64,000 bases of DNA from Toxonevra muliebris (GCA_963691655.1 OY829328.1:14524704-14588703); one strand, 5' to 3'. Shown: positions 11,401 to 24,960, counted from the stretch's first letter. Translations and numbers: made by a program. The notes: generated from the letters alone by a model not told the origin.

Positions 11401-13999
11401 GGTTTTTTTCGGAAATTTTTTATTATAACAAAATAAAATACAATCATTTAAATTTTTTTATATGTTATTATTGACATCTTTAACTTTACAAAAAAATGTT
11501 TGGAGTTTATTTTACGATATTTTATTAGTGTTTTGTACGCCCAAAGTGGACACCTAAAAAAGAAGGTGTGTAGCTGGCCCAAGTGATTGCGGCACTTGAA
11601 ATTATCTGAAACAAAAAATTTAAATGGAATACTGTTTTGTATATTTGTCATTATAGCAGGTAGTAGATTTAGAAATTTTTATTAAAAAATAACAAAATGG
11701 CAGACTTCTAAAAAAAAAAAATTAAAAAAATTGCGCTTTTTTTTTTGTTGAAAATTGGAATAAAAAATAAGAAATAATGATTAGAAATAAACAATTCTAC
11801 CACCTAGGAGAGCCATTGGTATGTAGAATTACCTGTTAAAATTTCAGCCTAATCGGCTTTATAGAATTTCTTCAAACCTTCGGGCCGATCAAAAAAACGT
11901 TCTTTCGCAAAAAACGCTTTTAAAGTTTTAACAATTCATACAGTTTACCCAACAAGTGCTCTGGTCTATGCGCTATAACTTCGTTAATATTTTGCTATGA
12001 ACTTTTTACAGTATGCTTTCAATATATTGTACTTTCGAAATACATAATAAAAAAAATCGAGTTTTTGAAATTCAAACACCAGACAACATCTTTAAGCTAC
12101 ATAGTAGTACTTACTTAAAACTTGACCAACAAGACTTAAACCTTTGCAAATCGTTTTCTTCCCCGCAATCTCAAGCTCCGGAGGTCCAACATCTCCAGTA
12201 ACAACCACTTATATAACAGATAAAACATAGCGGGGGACGTCATAGTAGGCCCAGCTGGATTCAGACAATTATGTAGGGAGGGATGGTTAAATTTTTTCAT
12301 CCCAGCAAAAATTTGTTTCTTCATAACCAACGATGCAACCAAAAATCTATAGGAATTTTATCAGTAAGCAGGATTGGGGCAAAGGAGTGGTTGTTTTATT
12401 CTATTACTATTTTGGTCTCTTGTAATTACATTGCGCTATTAGTCTCTTGTAATTACATTGGGCTGAGAAAATGTGAATGAACAAGTCGAACTAGAAGAAG
12501 CATGTTGCCAAATTTATTTATTTATTTATGGAGGCCTTACGCTTCATGAGGAAACTAAAAAATGATTGAATGTTGATATCTTAAAAGCCCGTTGTGATAC
12601 AAACTGACTCTAAACTTATGAAACGCAGTGTATAAAAGTATTAGATATTTTGTTGTCTATGTTTGTATAGTAATCTCTGCTTTTTTTTTAGTCATTGCTA
12701 TGTTAATCGAGAAGTAAATTTGTGTAACTACGTTTCAAAAAGAGTGTAAATTATGAAAAAGATAACATAATAAACAAAAAAATGTCATGTGTTGACAGAA
12801 TGTGATCATCAACATTTATTACTATGTATTAATATACCAAAAAGATATGCTCTAGCAATAATTTTACTCTCAGTTTATTTTTAAAATTTTCAAACAAATA
12901 ACAAAATAAAAAGCGATAGTTGTTTTTTTATTTTTTATTATCGTCTCATATATTTAAGCATGTGGCTTGAAAATAATAATAAAAAAACCCCTTTTAATCC
13001 GCTAATGAATGCAAATATTATAACTTGATTGTTGTTGAGGCATTAAAATGATATGTTTTCCAAATATTGCATGCATATTCAGGGAACCTCGATTCATTAA
13101 CCAAAATATTAACTTTTAACCATTTTCTACTATTTTACGTTATTGCATTTAATTAGTTAGAACCAATAAACTTATTTATATTCAAGTGTACACATTGCAA
13201 TTTTAAGTACATTTCTCTGATAAATAACTTTTTAAAATGTATTAAATTTTTTTTTTGTGTTCCTCATAATATCAACATAGCACAAGGTTATGAATAAACA
13301 TGCCATAGATTGTGAAACTGTGAAATCCTGAATTGCTTTCTCTTAATATACTAAGTTTATTGGCAATATATGTATGTACATTTTGTATATGCACAACTTG
13401 TATACATACTAGTACATGATTTTGTAAGAACAAATTTTTTGCTGCATTTTTGCAACAATATTTTTGTGCAACAATAGCACATGAACATGTTCAATATTCA
13501 TACCGATCAAACGACCACGCCAATCAACATAAACATTGTTGTGCGCTTCTATTGATATTGTATAATTAACTTTTTTTTTGTATTCGATGTGCATTTATAC
13601 AGGAAGGAGGAAATAATGAATAATAAAGCTGAAAAGGAGGATTTGTTGACCAAATGAACAATGTTGTACCTACTCAGCATGCATATGTACAATGTACATA
13701 CATGTTTGTATTTAAAGGGCAAAGTTCAAACAAGTCAATGAAAATTCAAAGAAATTTTTAAATTGCAGTAGCATTGTTTGGAAGTGACGCAGTTAGGTTT
13801 GACTATGAATATTAAATCTAAATGTTACTTTTTCCACAGTCATGATTTAGTTTATATCTTTAGTTTTGTCAGAAATGTATTTAACCGGCTTCATGAACGT
13901 TTATAATCAAAGCAACAACATTTACATTTTAGATTTATTCTACTACAAATTACAAATGAATTTATATGGTTTCGTTTATAAGTAATTAAGTGCAAATGT
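11401..13999. other. AT-rich non-coding stretch
   Basis: Low-complexity, A/T-rich sequence with short chance reading frames. I see no gene, RNA or terminal-repeat element that I can support. Confidence 0.5.
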
Positions 14000-14011
14000 A
14001 AAAATATTTAA

Positions 14012-14270
14012 TGTGGTCGTCGTACCCTAGTGGTTAGTGTGTTGTACTCCTAGGCAGAGATGTCCTACACGGCACCACCTCTTGGCTGGCAATGGCAAAC
14101 CTAAAAGAGTAAAAAAATGCATATGAATAACTTTTCACTTCTCCGTTCGGATTCAGCATAAAACTGTAGGTCCCTTCCAATTGTGTATAACTCACACAAC
14201 ATGAATGGATGCGAAAAGCTCGGCCTTGGCCCTCCAGGGGCTGTTGTGCCATAATAGTAGTAGTAGTAGT
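14012..14270 (+). mobile_element. tRNA-derived SINE with 12-bp target duplication
   Basis: The head has an A-box-like CTAGTGGTTAGTG. The body includes GGCTGGCAATGGCAAACC and GGATTCAGCATAAAACTGTA, and the tail ends in (TAG)n. AAAAATATTTAA flanks it on both sides (14000-14011 and 14271-14282), an exact target site duplication typical of LINE-driven insertion. The B box is decayed. I recall this body from tephritid genomes. Related copies in the window lie at 4105-4443 and 54735-54935, both on the minus strand. Confidence 0.85.
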
Positions 14271-14484
14271 AAAAATATTTAAGTACTTACTATGTTCATA
14301 ACGTGCCTGTTCATAACGCGCCACGTTCATTAAAAGTGAAACTCAAAACGTTATGACGTACATCGAAATGAGAAAATTGGAGTAATTCATTGCTCAAAAA
14401 TATATTATTGCTACCGACGTAAATCGGAATACATCAGACAATTTATCAACGTAAATCGAGTAATTTAACAATGTAAACAGAGAA

Positions 14485-15955
14485 TTGGTGGATTTCTTTT
14501 ATGTTATAAAAACAAATTTCTCGAAGTACGGGCTCAGAAACGCAATGTTTAGAGGTCACTCATTGGGTTTTTATGTTTCACATAGAAATAACACTTGTGT
14601 AAAGAGGATGCCCCAAGGTGGCGTTCTCTCTCCTCTACTGTGGTGCCTGCTGGTTGACTCTCTGCTTGTTTCTCTAATTAGATCAGGTATCTACACACAG
14701 GCCTATATCGACGATGTTGCCTGCTTAATCATGGGTCAATCGATAGCGTATGCTTGTACGAGGGCCCAAACTGCTCTGAACATGATTGACTCTTGGTGTT
14801 GCTCAAATTGGCTATCGGTTAACCTTCTTAGAACTGGTGTTGCTCTTTTCACCAGAAGAAGGAAACTTAATGGTCTAATTTTTACCAGTAATCAGAGGAA
14901 TCACTATTTAGCTATCTCACGAAGTGAAATATCTTGATACTAAACTTTCAAACTACCAAAGCTATCTGTAGGCTTAAATGCAATGGGTATTGGTATGATT
15001 CTTACTGGGATATTGTTGACATTGTTGAAGATACTGATTTGGACCAGACAGTTGCCAACAGTCGCAGTTTTCAGCCCAAATTTGGTTTTTGCACAGATCT
15101 GGGGCTGGGGTTGCTTATAAGCGCATATTCCAAAACAGAATACGGATTGGGTTTTGGGGTCTTCACTGAGAATGATGGGGTGTACCTTAACTTGTCTTGG
15201 GTTACATGGTTCTGTTGTTCAAACAGAAATCTTTACAATAATCAAGGCAATAGAGCATGTCATTGACAATGGTTGGAGAGAAAGGAACATCTGTGTATTT
15301 AGATGCAGTCAGGCTGCGCTTAACTCCTTGTCTAATCCTTTAACCACATCTAAACTGGTTATACATTGTAAATCCACACATGATTGTGTTGGCAAACATA
15401 ATAGCTTGCTGTTGATATGAGTTTTTGGATACTCAGGAATCTCTCTCAGGAAATGGATCTGCTGACCTCCTGGTCAGAAAGAGTTCGGAAACTAGTTTCT
15501 TGGGCGCAGAGCCCGTACTCTCTTTGTCGTCTACAGCATTAAAACAACCATTAATGAGTGGGTCGATTCGACCCACAATCGTAAATGGGAGGAATCGAGG
15601 AGCTTTAGACAGACGAAGATCATGTTACCTGTTATCTCGAAGCATCTAATAGACTTTCTGTTATCGCTTAACTGAAAGAGCTGTAGGTAGCTGATGGGAC
15701 TATATACAGGTCACTTCTCTTGAGCCAAACATTTGAATATGATTGGCCTGGGAGCTAGTGCCTTCTGCGCTTTCTGTGGCTTGGAGGAAGAATGTGAAGA
15801 GACGGCAGACCACTTTCTTAGTGTCTGTCCCGCTTTCTGCCAGATCAGAGTAAGCATATTTGGCACTGGAGTGTTGGGAAACGAACACCTGAGCTCTTTA
15901 GCAGCGCAGGATTTGATTAGATTTATTAATAAATCTGGTAGATTTAAAGAATAGC
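14485..15955 (+). pseudogene. Degenerate non-LTR retrotransposon (RT, RNase H, zinc knuckle)
   Basis: Motifs appear in LINE order across several frames. The reverse transcriptase has RMPQGGVLSPLLWCLL and the catalytic box AYIDDVA (14485-14937). The RNase H has SKTEYGLGFGVFTENDG and CSQAALNSLSNPLTTSKLV (about 15060-15360). A Cys/His cluster, CAFCGLEEECEETADHFLSVC, lies at 15760-15830. The RNase H acidic residues are lost: TDGSK became AYSKT and YTDSQAA became FRCSQAA. The nearest relative in the window is the minus-strand LINE at 31.9-33.1 kb, so the I/LOA/R1-type group with an RNase H domain is likely. It is 5'-truncated and inactive. Confidence 0.85.
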
Positions 15956-15959
15956 AAAA

Positions 15960-17750
15960 AGGAACACAGTATATAGTACAATGGACAATGGGCATAAAAC
16001 TTGTCTGAGTGATATATTCTTGAGCATTTCTTTTCCAGTTTCAACAAGAAAATAAAATCACCACTGAAGAATCATGTTACCGAAACTTCTAAAAATCGTA
16101 TTTTGATTAAATTATAAGATTTTGCACAAAATGTAAATTCTTCCAATACAAAAAATGATTTTTGAAATTTGTTTCAAAACAATCCAGCTTACGAATGCTT
16201 AGGTAGAAATATTTTAGAAATTTTCATAAAATAATCGAAGCTGACAAAAACTTTAAAACCTTAATGTATGTGAGTCATAAGAGCTTGTAAAATGCACAAA
16301 AAAAAAAAATAATAATAATTACGTTTCATTAAGCCTGATAAATGGCACTTTAATAAATGAAGTAAAAGTCAGACTATGAAATATGAACAATTTGACTTCT
16401 GTTTCATAGTCTCTAAAAATTATTAAAAAAAATTACGGCCTTATTTACAAATACGTATATAAACGCACGACTAGATACATAGGATATTGGTAATGTAAGT
16501 TGTTAAAACTCTTACTATATATCGTTACCTAACAAAGCTATTCAAACTGAATTAAACTTGAAACTATGTACATAAAAAATGCATTAAATAACAATTGTAC
16601 AAAAAAGCTAACATTTTCAAGCGAAAGCAAAAATATAAATTCTTAATGAAAAAAAAATTTTAAAAAACACAACACCGTTACATCTAGGAACGAAACTATA
16701 TGCGAAAGAAAAGCTATTGTGAAGTCCATACTTTTAGGCAAAAAAAAAAACACTTTAAAAAGGAATAAATAAATAAGAAACTATATAAAACCAAACTTGA
16801 TTCTTCCAAATAAATAATTATAAAGTTTCAAAACAACTAAAGAATTCGCTTGTGTAGATTATGTACGAAATGTACTAAATTTGTGTATGCACTAAGTGCT
16901 CTACAAAATTCTACACACCATAAACTTCGAAATTTATGTTGGTCAAGTTTTTTTTTTTGATTTTTCTATTTTATTTGTATTGTATGAGTATTTTTATAAA
17001 GAGTTCAAAGTCCACATTTGGCCTTTATTTTTTATTTATTTTGTATATTTTTATGTATTTTAGTTATTTTGCCTTCTTACCTGCGCTGTAAAATGGCGCC
17101 TCTTTATTGCATTTAGCATTAGTGAATTAGTGTGTGTGTATGTGCAGGTATGTGTATAAAATATGTTAATTGCGACGTTAAACGATGCAAACGATGCAGC
17201 ACAGTAGAGAGTTTTAATTTACCACAACAAAGTTTCAACAATGTACGTTATGTTTTAGCTAAATATTTTCATACATAAACATATCACAAACACACCCACA
17301 CACACATATGCGTATACATGTAATACATATAATAGAGATGCCAAATGGCACATCATGCATAAATTTCTCATGTACATATGTATATAGATAGATACTTTAA
17401 ATGCACCTGTTGTGTTTACTGTTTACACGCCCCGTTGCAACTCAGCTCCTCTACTATCATATCATAAACTCATTAAATTATGCTTGGTTGCATATAATTA
17501 ATTTGCATGCTGCATACTTTACAATATTGACAACAACATCCTTTTTGATTATAATTGTATCGTTTAAAAGGGAAATGACAACACAGCAACATGTCATCAT
17601 TTTCAGTTACAACAACACATAATTACATACATATATCTTGATTCACACACAGATATTAAATTTGCTTAACTATGATTTACTTAGTATTTATGTGTGCATG
17701 AGAATGAAAATTGAATATCGTCGTTTATGTCATTAAAATATAAAATTTCA
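15960..17750. other. AT-rich non-coding stretch
   Basis: Only A/T runs, short CA-rich patches near 17290 and chance reading frames. No supported gene. Confidence 0.5.
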
Positions 17751-17756
17751 TTAAAC

Positions 17757-17880
17757 TGGTTGGTTGGTTGGTTGGTTGGTTGGCTAGAGTGGCTGCCATT
17801 TTTGATTTTTGGAAAGGACACAGTCAGGCCGAAAGGCCCATTGCGATATCACATAAGTTTTTCTATGTGAGTATATATAG
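17757..17880 (-). mobile_element. LINE/SINE 3' tail fragment with (CCAA)n end
   Basis: On the minus strand this reads GTGATATCGCAATGGGCC, then a short linker, then GGCAGCCACTC and a run of CCAA units. The plus strand shows GGTT repeats at 17759-17782. The same order (GTGGTATCACAATGAGCC ... GGCTGCCACTCCAACC) closes the LINE at 31.9 kb, so this is an orphan 3' end of that family or of a SINE using its tail. Confidence 0.6.
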
Positions 17881-18879
17881 TATAGTTTAAATTTACATTT
17901 GAGGATATGTAATATTTTAGACTTTTAAAATCGAACACTTAAATTGGTTTAGATGACTCAGTACTAAGGAGTAATTTGTCCGCTCGATGAGAGGTGCACA
18001 ATCTGCACCTGGACATACTCTCCGCGGTATTTGGGAAACAAACAATCTTTTATTATGAAAATTAAATTTGTGTATGTAAACGAAAGTGCAATTAATAAAC
18101 TGCAAAAACCCGAAATGATTCCTTTATCCTGGCCTGCGAAAAAATCCAAAAAACAAGATTTCTTGTACCAAAGATTGTATATTTCCCATTAGGATTAAGG
18201 TTCCTCTATTAAGCAGCAGATTAATGCATTGCACTGGCTGGGCTATTAAAAATGAGCACTCATAGCACTCTATCTAAAAATCGTAACTGCTAAATTATTA
18301 TCTCAAAAAAAAAGAAGATATTAAGTACTCGTACTTATCTTTGTCATAAAAATGTACATTTCGCCGGCGGCATAGTCTACGAGTACCTACTTTCATAAGT
18401 ATATATATATAAACTTGTAACCTACATTATGCATGCACGCTGAAGAGAAGCCCTCGAACACTTGTGCCAAGTAAGCACTCAGAGCCTGCATACCTAAAAA
18501 TTGTAAATACAAGTAAATATGCAAATACAAGTAGTCTCATTATTGTATGCATGCATTCTAAGTATAATCTTTTCTATTAAAGCGTGAAATTTTGTCTGTT
18601 TATCATTTTTTCATCTGTTTGTGTATTTACAGTGGCTGCAACTAATGCACAAATATTGTATTAAATAATTTTCCAACTTATTCACTAGAGAGAGCAGCTC
18701 CCATAATTGAAAACCTAAAATTATGTAGCATTATTTATTATTTCTTTTAGCACGATAGTGTAAGTAAGCCAGGGCCTTAAGTTGAAGGTACAATATTTGT
18801 TTACGTTCCGCTTGGTAGATGCCATCAAATTAAAGTTGCGTATAGAAGATAGACTAATAATACCTAAATGCTTGATTTA

Positions 18880-19035
18880 GTGAAATGATTACACTGTGCA
18901 GTGTAAAATTACTTTAAACGAGACTTGGTACAGGTTCTAGGCCTGGTTGAACTAAAAATAACTGCATACTAGAAATTTCGATTATACCCTCAAAATCTAG
19001 ATATAAATTCAAAACACCGATTTTCAGAGGGTCTG
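18880..19035 (+). repeat. Dispersed repeat, copy 1
   Basis: Begins GATTACACTGTGCAGTG and later contains ACTGCATACTAGAAATTTCG and ACCCTCAAAATCTAGA. The same pieces in the same order occur reversed at 22930-23112. The full length and ends are uncertain. It is non-coding and possibly a DNA-transposon derivative. Confidence 0.55.
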
Positions 19036-20460
19036 GTATATATTAAGTTGAAACTCCAATATTTATTAAACGATTTTACATATTTTGTGTAAAAGAGGGG
19101 AGAAAGATGTTTCTAACGGTATATAGCAGTTTGTATTGCTGTAAAAAACCTCGGAGTTGTAATCCAAAACATCTTGAAAATTCCAATTTTTGAAAATTTT
19201 CTCAACTTTTGAAGCATTTTACAGGATTCATAAAAAAATCGAAAAATTAAAAAAAATGTTTTTTCATTTGTTTATACATAAACAATTGACTTGAAATGTA
19301 GCAGATTTGTTAAAAATTGCAACTTTTTTTTATCCATTTTTTATTTTAATAACAATCACCTGCTTCTATTGACATTTAAATACTTTTCGTTTTACATTTT
19401 GTTTCAGACTTTAGTGTCATTAATAATAGAAAATATTCGCTCAGAAAGGATGCAATAAAATTAAAATTTGGAAGAATCTGTTGTATCAGCTACGCCTTAC
19501 CAGAAGTCAACAATTTTGTGTCTTGGCAATACACTCTTTTTGGGAGGTTGTTCTATTCACCTTGAAGTTCATAGCAATCAACGCTCATATAATTTGCATT
19601 TATATTAAACGATATACTGAAATTTCTTTTTCTGTTGTCTAGAGTTGTTTTTGGATCTGAAGATTCAAGATTTGGATCAAAAAGTCTTTATTAATTAGAC
19701 TTTTTAAAATGGCACTTACAACTTTGCTTAAAATTGCATGGTTGTATAAAACGATAAAGCTTTTACAACAATTCATTCAGAACTCCCCAGTTGAAAACAA
19801 ATTAAATTAAAAAAAATCGACAGTGTTTTAAAAAAATCTCTTTTATGGACTTAAAATCCTTCGCGTCAATTTAGGGCACAAAAATCACAAAATATGAGTA
19901 AAATCCCGTGTTTTGGCAGAACTTTTACGTACAACCAGTGTATATTAAAATAAAGTGCTCGTTCAAGGAGAATGACTTTCCAACTAAGTTGGCTAAGTAA
20001 ATAGTCATGATAACCGTGAATAGGCGTAACTCATATGCATTTGATGATATATTATTTCCATGATGAAAGGCATGAAACCAATTTAGTTTTAGTTATCACG
20101 ATTCACCCTGAACTCTCTCAAGTAATTTTCAGATAATTGCTTGTATTTTGCATAATGTATATTCTTTTTGCGGCATAATATGAGATAGACCATATCCGCT
20201 ATAATCCAGGTAAATCATACACATGGGGCAATCCATGCCAACAAATTTTTCCTTCTTTTTTTGAAACTTTTTTTTTTCATTCGACTGATTCAAAAATTTA
20301 AATGCATCATTAACAGAAGACAACAGTGTGCTGATACTTAGTTGAGAGAGATCGCTAGTCTCGGATCCAGCCCCTTGATGATCGATTGATACACTCATGT
20401 TGAAAAACAAGATTTCAATCTTGAAATTGAAAAAACTTTATTAAAAAAGCTTTTGATATT

Positions 20461-20974
20461 TCCCAACGGGAAAATTTGAAGCGCTACCCAAAAAAGCTCT
20501 TTGAGTGCGCCCTCTTTGTGCTCTAGTGGATTCCAGTAAACGCTTAGGACAAGCACTTAAACGAATAGAAAAAAATATTAAATGATTTCTGTACTTTGTA
20601 ATTCTCATATGGTTAATATGAAAGTAAATATAAGTTGATTTGGTATTGATACATTTTCGTGTTTCACCAAATACCAATGGTTGGTGAGGCATACTTTTGG
20701 ATATGTACATATGTAAATATAATAAATAAAAATAATAAATTTATATAGTATATGCGGTTAATAAAAAAAATGAAAGAGCTCACAAAATTGTTCTTCCCAA
20801 AAAGCTACCCAAAAGCGCTTCTTTTGCGTTTTCTAGGAGCGCTCTTTCAGCGCTTCCAGGAAGCTTGATGACAGCGCTTACTTCCTATGACATGCAATGT
20901 AAAAAGTGTATGAGCTGTACTATAAAGAGGGAGCGATCCATTGTAGGTAAAAAAGCGCTTCCTTTCCCGTTGGA
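20461..20974. mobile_element. MITE with CCAACGGGAAA terminal inverted repeats
   Basis: CCAACGGGAAA at the left end (20463) is followed by TTTGAAGCGCT. The right end, read in reverse, starts CCAACGGGAAAGGAAGCGCT. They match apart from a 3-nt gap. AGCGCT motifs recur inside. There is no transposase. Related but broken pieces occur at 22528-22640, on the other side of the LINE fragment. Confidence 0.6.
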
Positions 20975-21779
20975 TTGTTTTGCATTGCATTATCAAAAAG
21001 TATATTTACAACAATTTAAAAAAAAAATAAAAAAATTAAATTGATGCAATGATAAAAGTCAATGGTTGCGTTTCGGGGGTGTAAAATCAGAAAAGCTGCT
21101 TTCAAAGTGTGTTAGAAACGCGTCGGATTCTGATTAGCAAAGCAGACACCATTTTTGTAATCATATTATTATTCTGATTTTTCTGGTCAGCATGATTTCT
21201 CAAAACTTTCACAGTTGACAAACCCAACACAAGTTCGAAATCATCCAAAAATTACAATTAATGCATCATGCCGTTTCTAAAACGCAAACACTGATGACTG
21301 ATTTTTGATTAATCACTTCTGATTTGCACCCGGGAAACGCACCCGATACATCGAAAGCATCAAAAACTGCAAATTATCAGAATCTTCAAAAATTCAAATC
21401 TCATGAGCGGCTTCACAAAAAAAATATCAAAATAAACAAGTAACAAGCTTTTCTCTCAGAATATAAAAATTTTAAGCCAAATCGAAAATGAGAGTCTTGA
21501 TTGACATGTATTTTTTTTATTATTATTTATTTAGAGAGTATTCGCATCTAAGACATGATCTTTTACATGCGCAAATTATTATTATAATATAACAACATAT
21601 TTAGTAAAGTTATTAACAACAAATTGCTTAATATAAGGTAAATGTCGAATAAGATGATGAATTTAATAACAAATTAATATTAAGATTAAATAGGGTTAAA
21701 AGTGATCTAGAGGAAAGGAACAAATGAAGAAATAAAGTAATTAAAAGAAGAAAAAGAGAGAAAGAGAGAGAGAAATAGA

Positions 21780-22525
21780 CTAGGAAAAATGTTGAAGAAC
21801 TAAATGCTTAAAGTTTTTGAAATTAGAAACTGTCTTAATGTTAGATGGCAATGAATTCCATAACCTTATAGCGCTAACAAAAAATAGCCTACTTGAATTT
21901 CTAAAGTTATGGCTATGGATTTGAAGGTTTATACTTCTGCTTGATTTACAGAATTGAAGCTTTTCATACAAATAATTGGGGCTCTGTGTATAAATGAGCC
22001 GAGAAGTTTGTGTGAAGACCTTGAGTCAAGTTTACTATAAACAACTTCCGAGTAGGTAATTATAGGCACTAGTAGTTGCAACACTAGTTTACGTTTAGTT
22101 TCACAAGGTACAAATGCAGCAGCCATCCTAAGATTTCGCAGGACCACGTACGCTTTACTCACCACAGAGTTAATTTGATCATCACACGAAAGATATGAAT
22201 TAATAATAAATCCAAGGCTCCTGACCTTATTAACGAACTTCAGCTCGATTCCATTGAGAACAATGGGGGGAATATCGGTGTGTAAGTAAGACGCTTGCGA
22301 GATAGGCAGAACAAATGATTTAATTGGATTTAATTTGAGCATGTTATCACTGGCCCACTTGCTAATTGTACATAAATCTTCATTTACTCGTGCACATAAA
22401 TCCTCAACAAGACCTATAGGTCTAGATAAGTATATCTGGAGGTCATCAGCATAAGCATGCATGGAGATATGACGACAAACAGCAAAAATATCATTTAAAA
22501 ACATAGTAAAAAGAAGCGAAGAACA
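21780..22525 (-). pseudogene. 5'-truncated non-LTR reverse transcriptase
   Basis: On the minus strand the frame enters at SSLLFTMFLNDI (the SPLLF region of the palm) and passes HAYADDLQIYLS, the catalytic Y-A-D-D box. It continues through SKWASDNMLKLNPIKS and RSLGFIINSYLSCDDQINSV, typical of the thumb. One frameshift near 21970-21930 leads into the C-terminal piece with RLFFVSAIRLWNSLPSNIK, ending at 21780. The sequence upstream of the palm is missing, as in 5'-truncated insertions. The clade (Jockey or CR1-like) is not settled by eye. Below 21780 there is about 250 bp of A/T-rich 3' untranslated sequence. Confidence 0.85.
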
Positions 22526-22929
22526 TGTCTCCTAGGACATGCAATGTTAAAATTTATATGGAACACATGTGCTTGTAGTGCATTTAAGTGCTTGCAATCA
22601 AGAACTTGTTTAGCGCTATTCTAGTGCTTCCAACAATACATGCGGCATTTCATTGATAATGGAGGGAGTTGAGTTCACCTACAGTATAGGGTTCAATCCA
22701 CCTTTCCCTTAATAATAATAACACAATGTGACAAAAAAAAGAATAAACAAAATAGTCGTTTAAAGCGCCATTCAAAATGACAAATGTAAACATTTTTTGG
22801 ATTTTCCTTATATTTTGCCCTCTAACTCCGGTAATCATTTAGATATATTATCAATTTATGTATCGTTGTCAGCAGCTAAATGTCCTCTTTTGAATGAAAT
22901 ATTAAAACTTACACATCGGTTAAATAAAA

Positions 22930-23112
22930 ATAAAGTTTCGGCCAAGTATAAGTATACTTTAACCTATCAAAAATGGGTTTTTCGGCCCTAAGTCCAGATT
23001 TTGAGGGTCAATTCAAAATTCTGAGTATGCAGTTTTTTTCTGCTTGACTATACCTACAATTTGAGCTATGTCTCGAGGATAGTATATTTCACTGTCACGC
23101 AGTGTAATCTAA
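22930..23112 (-). repeat. Dispersed repeat, copy 2
   Basis: Reverse-complement relative of 18880-19035, sharing GATTACACTG at one end plus ACTGCATACT and ACCCTCAAAATCT inside. It is diverged and has no coding capacity. Confidence 0.55.
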
Positions 23113-23245
23113 CATGATAGAGAATCGTTGCACTGCTTGAGATCATTAAACGGTTAAAGGTTAAAATTTGTACAGAAATGTTCCTACGAAAAAATTGTTT
23201 GTGAAAACTATTTCGAGTGTATGTAAAAATGAATGTGCCACAATA

Positions 23246-23273
23246 TGTGTGTGTGTGTGTGTGTATGTGTGAA
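23246..23273. repeat. (GT)n microsatellite
   Basis: A near-perfect GT run with one ATGT interruption, in an intergenic stretch. Confidence 0.85.
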
Positions 23274-23856
23274 TAATTATGCCATTTATTAGTGTACCGA
23301 CCGTCCGACCGACCGGGCCAAATGTTTAATCGTCCAATGCCAATAAAGTTATATTATAATAATAGTTAACAAAGAACAATTATAACATATAGTTATTTAG
23401 ATACAAAACCAACAAACGAAACTTCATTGCTGGAGCTATAATAAAATTATGTCATGTCACTGACACTTTTGTGTGAAGGTAGCTGAGGCTTGACTGGCCA
23501 ATGTTGTTAGAATATTGTATGTAGATGGCTAAAAAGAAAAATGTGCAGCTGTATTCTGTATTTGGTAGAACCAAGTGGGCATGAAAATATTGTCAATGAC
23601 TGAACACGAACGAACGAACGATGAGGTTTTGGACAGTTTAACACATATAACTACAGAGAAAGAAGCACAATACATCAAATGGAAATATGTAGACTTCTTT
23701 GTTGACAACCGCACTCTACATATGAGTATATCGTTTAGTATATCTTTTTGGTTGTTGGAAACAATTGAAATGAATGAACGGATACAGCTAAAGAGGTACA
23801 ATGATACTCTTTTATGTATGCATGTGTTTTTGTGTGTGTATGAGTGCATGTACAAG

Positions 23857-24177
23857 TCAATGGCGATGCGCAAAAACAATGATGGTGTAAGCACAAGTCG
23901 CGCCATGTTTGGCATTGATTGATTGAGCAAATGACTGAATGACTGAATGAATGAATGAAACTGTTGGTGGCGGGTTAAAAACGAATGGCTTATAATGTGG
24001 CATGGTGTTCTCTTTCATTGTTGTTGATGTGTTTACTGCTTGGGCTTTAGCCGTGAACACTGACGATACAGTGATTGTACACACACCAATAACAGCAATA
24101 ATGGAAAATAATATCATGTTTTTATTTTTGTTTCTTTTTGCAACTATTTTTATTCGTGGATCAAGCTGGTGACTCAA
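23857..24177 (-). CDS. Unrecognised ORF with signal-peptide-like start (doubtful)
   Basis: A 106-codon frame with an internal Met (residue 21) that begins MILFSIIAVIGVCTITVSSV and ends the hydrophobic stretch at TAKAQA, which looks like a secretory signal and cleavage site. A Pro-containing chain without Cys pairs follows (HYKPFVFNPPPTV). I do not recognise the protein. There is no nearby splice or promoter evidence, and the opposite strand is also partly open, so it may be chance. Confidence 0.2.
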   Translation of the reverse strand: MSHQLDPRIKIVAKRNKNKNMILFSIIAVIGVCTITVSSVFTAKAQAVNTSTTMKENTMPHYKPFVFNPPPTVSFIHSVIQSFAQSINAKHGATCAYTIIVFAHRH

Positions 24178-24960
24178 TCTTTATTATTATTTCTTTTTTT
24201 ATTTATTTGTGTGCTTGTATTTGAAACTCGTTTATTGTTCTTCTTTAACACATAAAAGATTTCAGATTTTACGTTTTAAATTTAACTATTGTTGTTACTA
24301 AATTTAGTTAGCTTTTGTTACTTTTCCAATTAACTCAGGGGACACTATGTTCAAGAGTGGAAAAATCGCCATTACAAAAATGTTAAAAATACAGTCATAC
24401 AGTCTGGTTCACTTGATTGGAGTCAGTTGGGTTTAAAAAATAGAACACCATTTTTCTTTTTTTAATTTTTAACTATTTTTCTATTAGCCTCACAAAATTT
24501 ATATTTTACAGAAATAAATTCTTAAATGAAAATTAGGTGTTCTTCAATCAATATGATAGCTTTTATTTCCACATTATTTAAGCAAAAATATAAATTAAGA
24601 TAACTTCAAAGGCTTTACAAGGGAAAACTCACAAAAGTACAGTCGAATTTCTGTTTAACGAACTTCTATTACGAATTAATTTCTAGAACACAGCTTTTTC
24701 GTTCTACTTTAATGTATTTTAATGTTTTTATAGCGAATTCCCATACAGCGAATCTATACAACGAGCAATTTAAGCTTGAACTCTCATGTGTTGATGATCT
24801 CCATATAATGAATTTTTCGCATATCAGTGAAACTTCGTACCTAGCAAAAAGTAAAAAAGGATTAGGGAATTCCCAAACGTTGAAACTGATAATTGCAATA
24901 AAAAAAAAAACAAGAAGTTCCATTACTAACAATTATAACAGCATTGGGCTGTGTTAAGTG

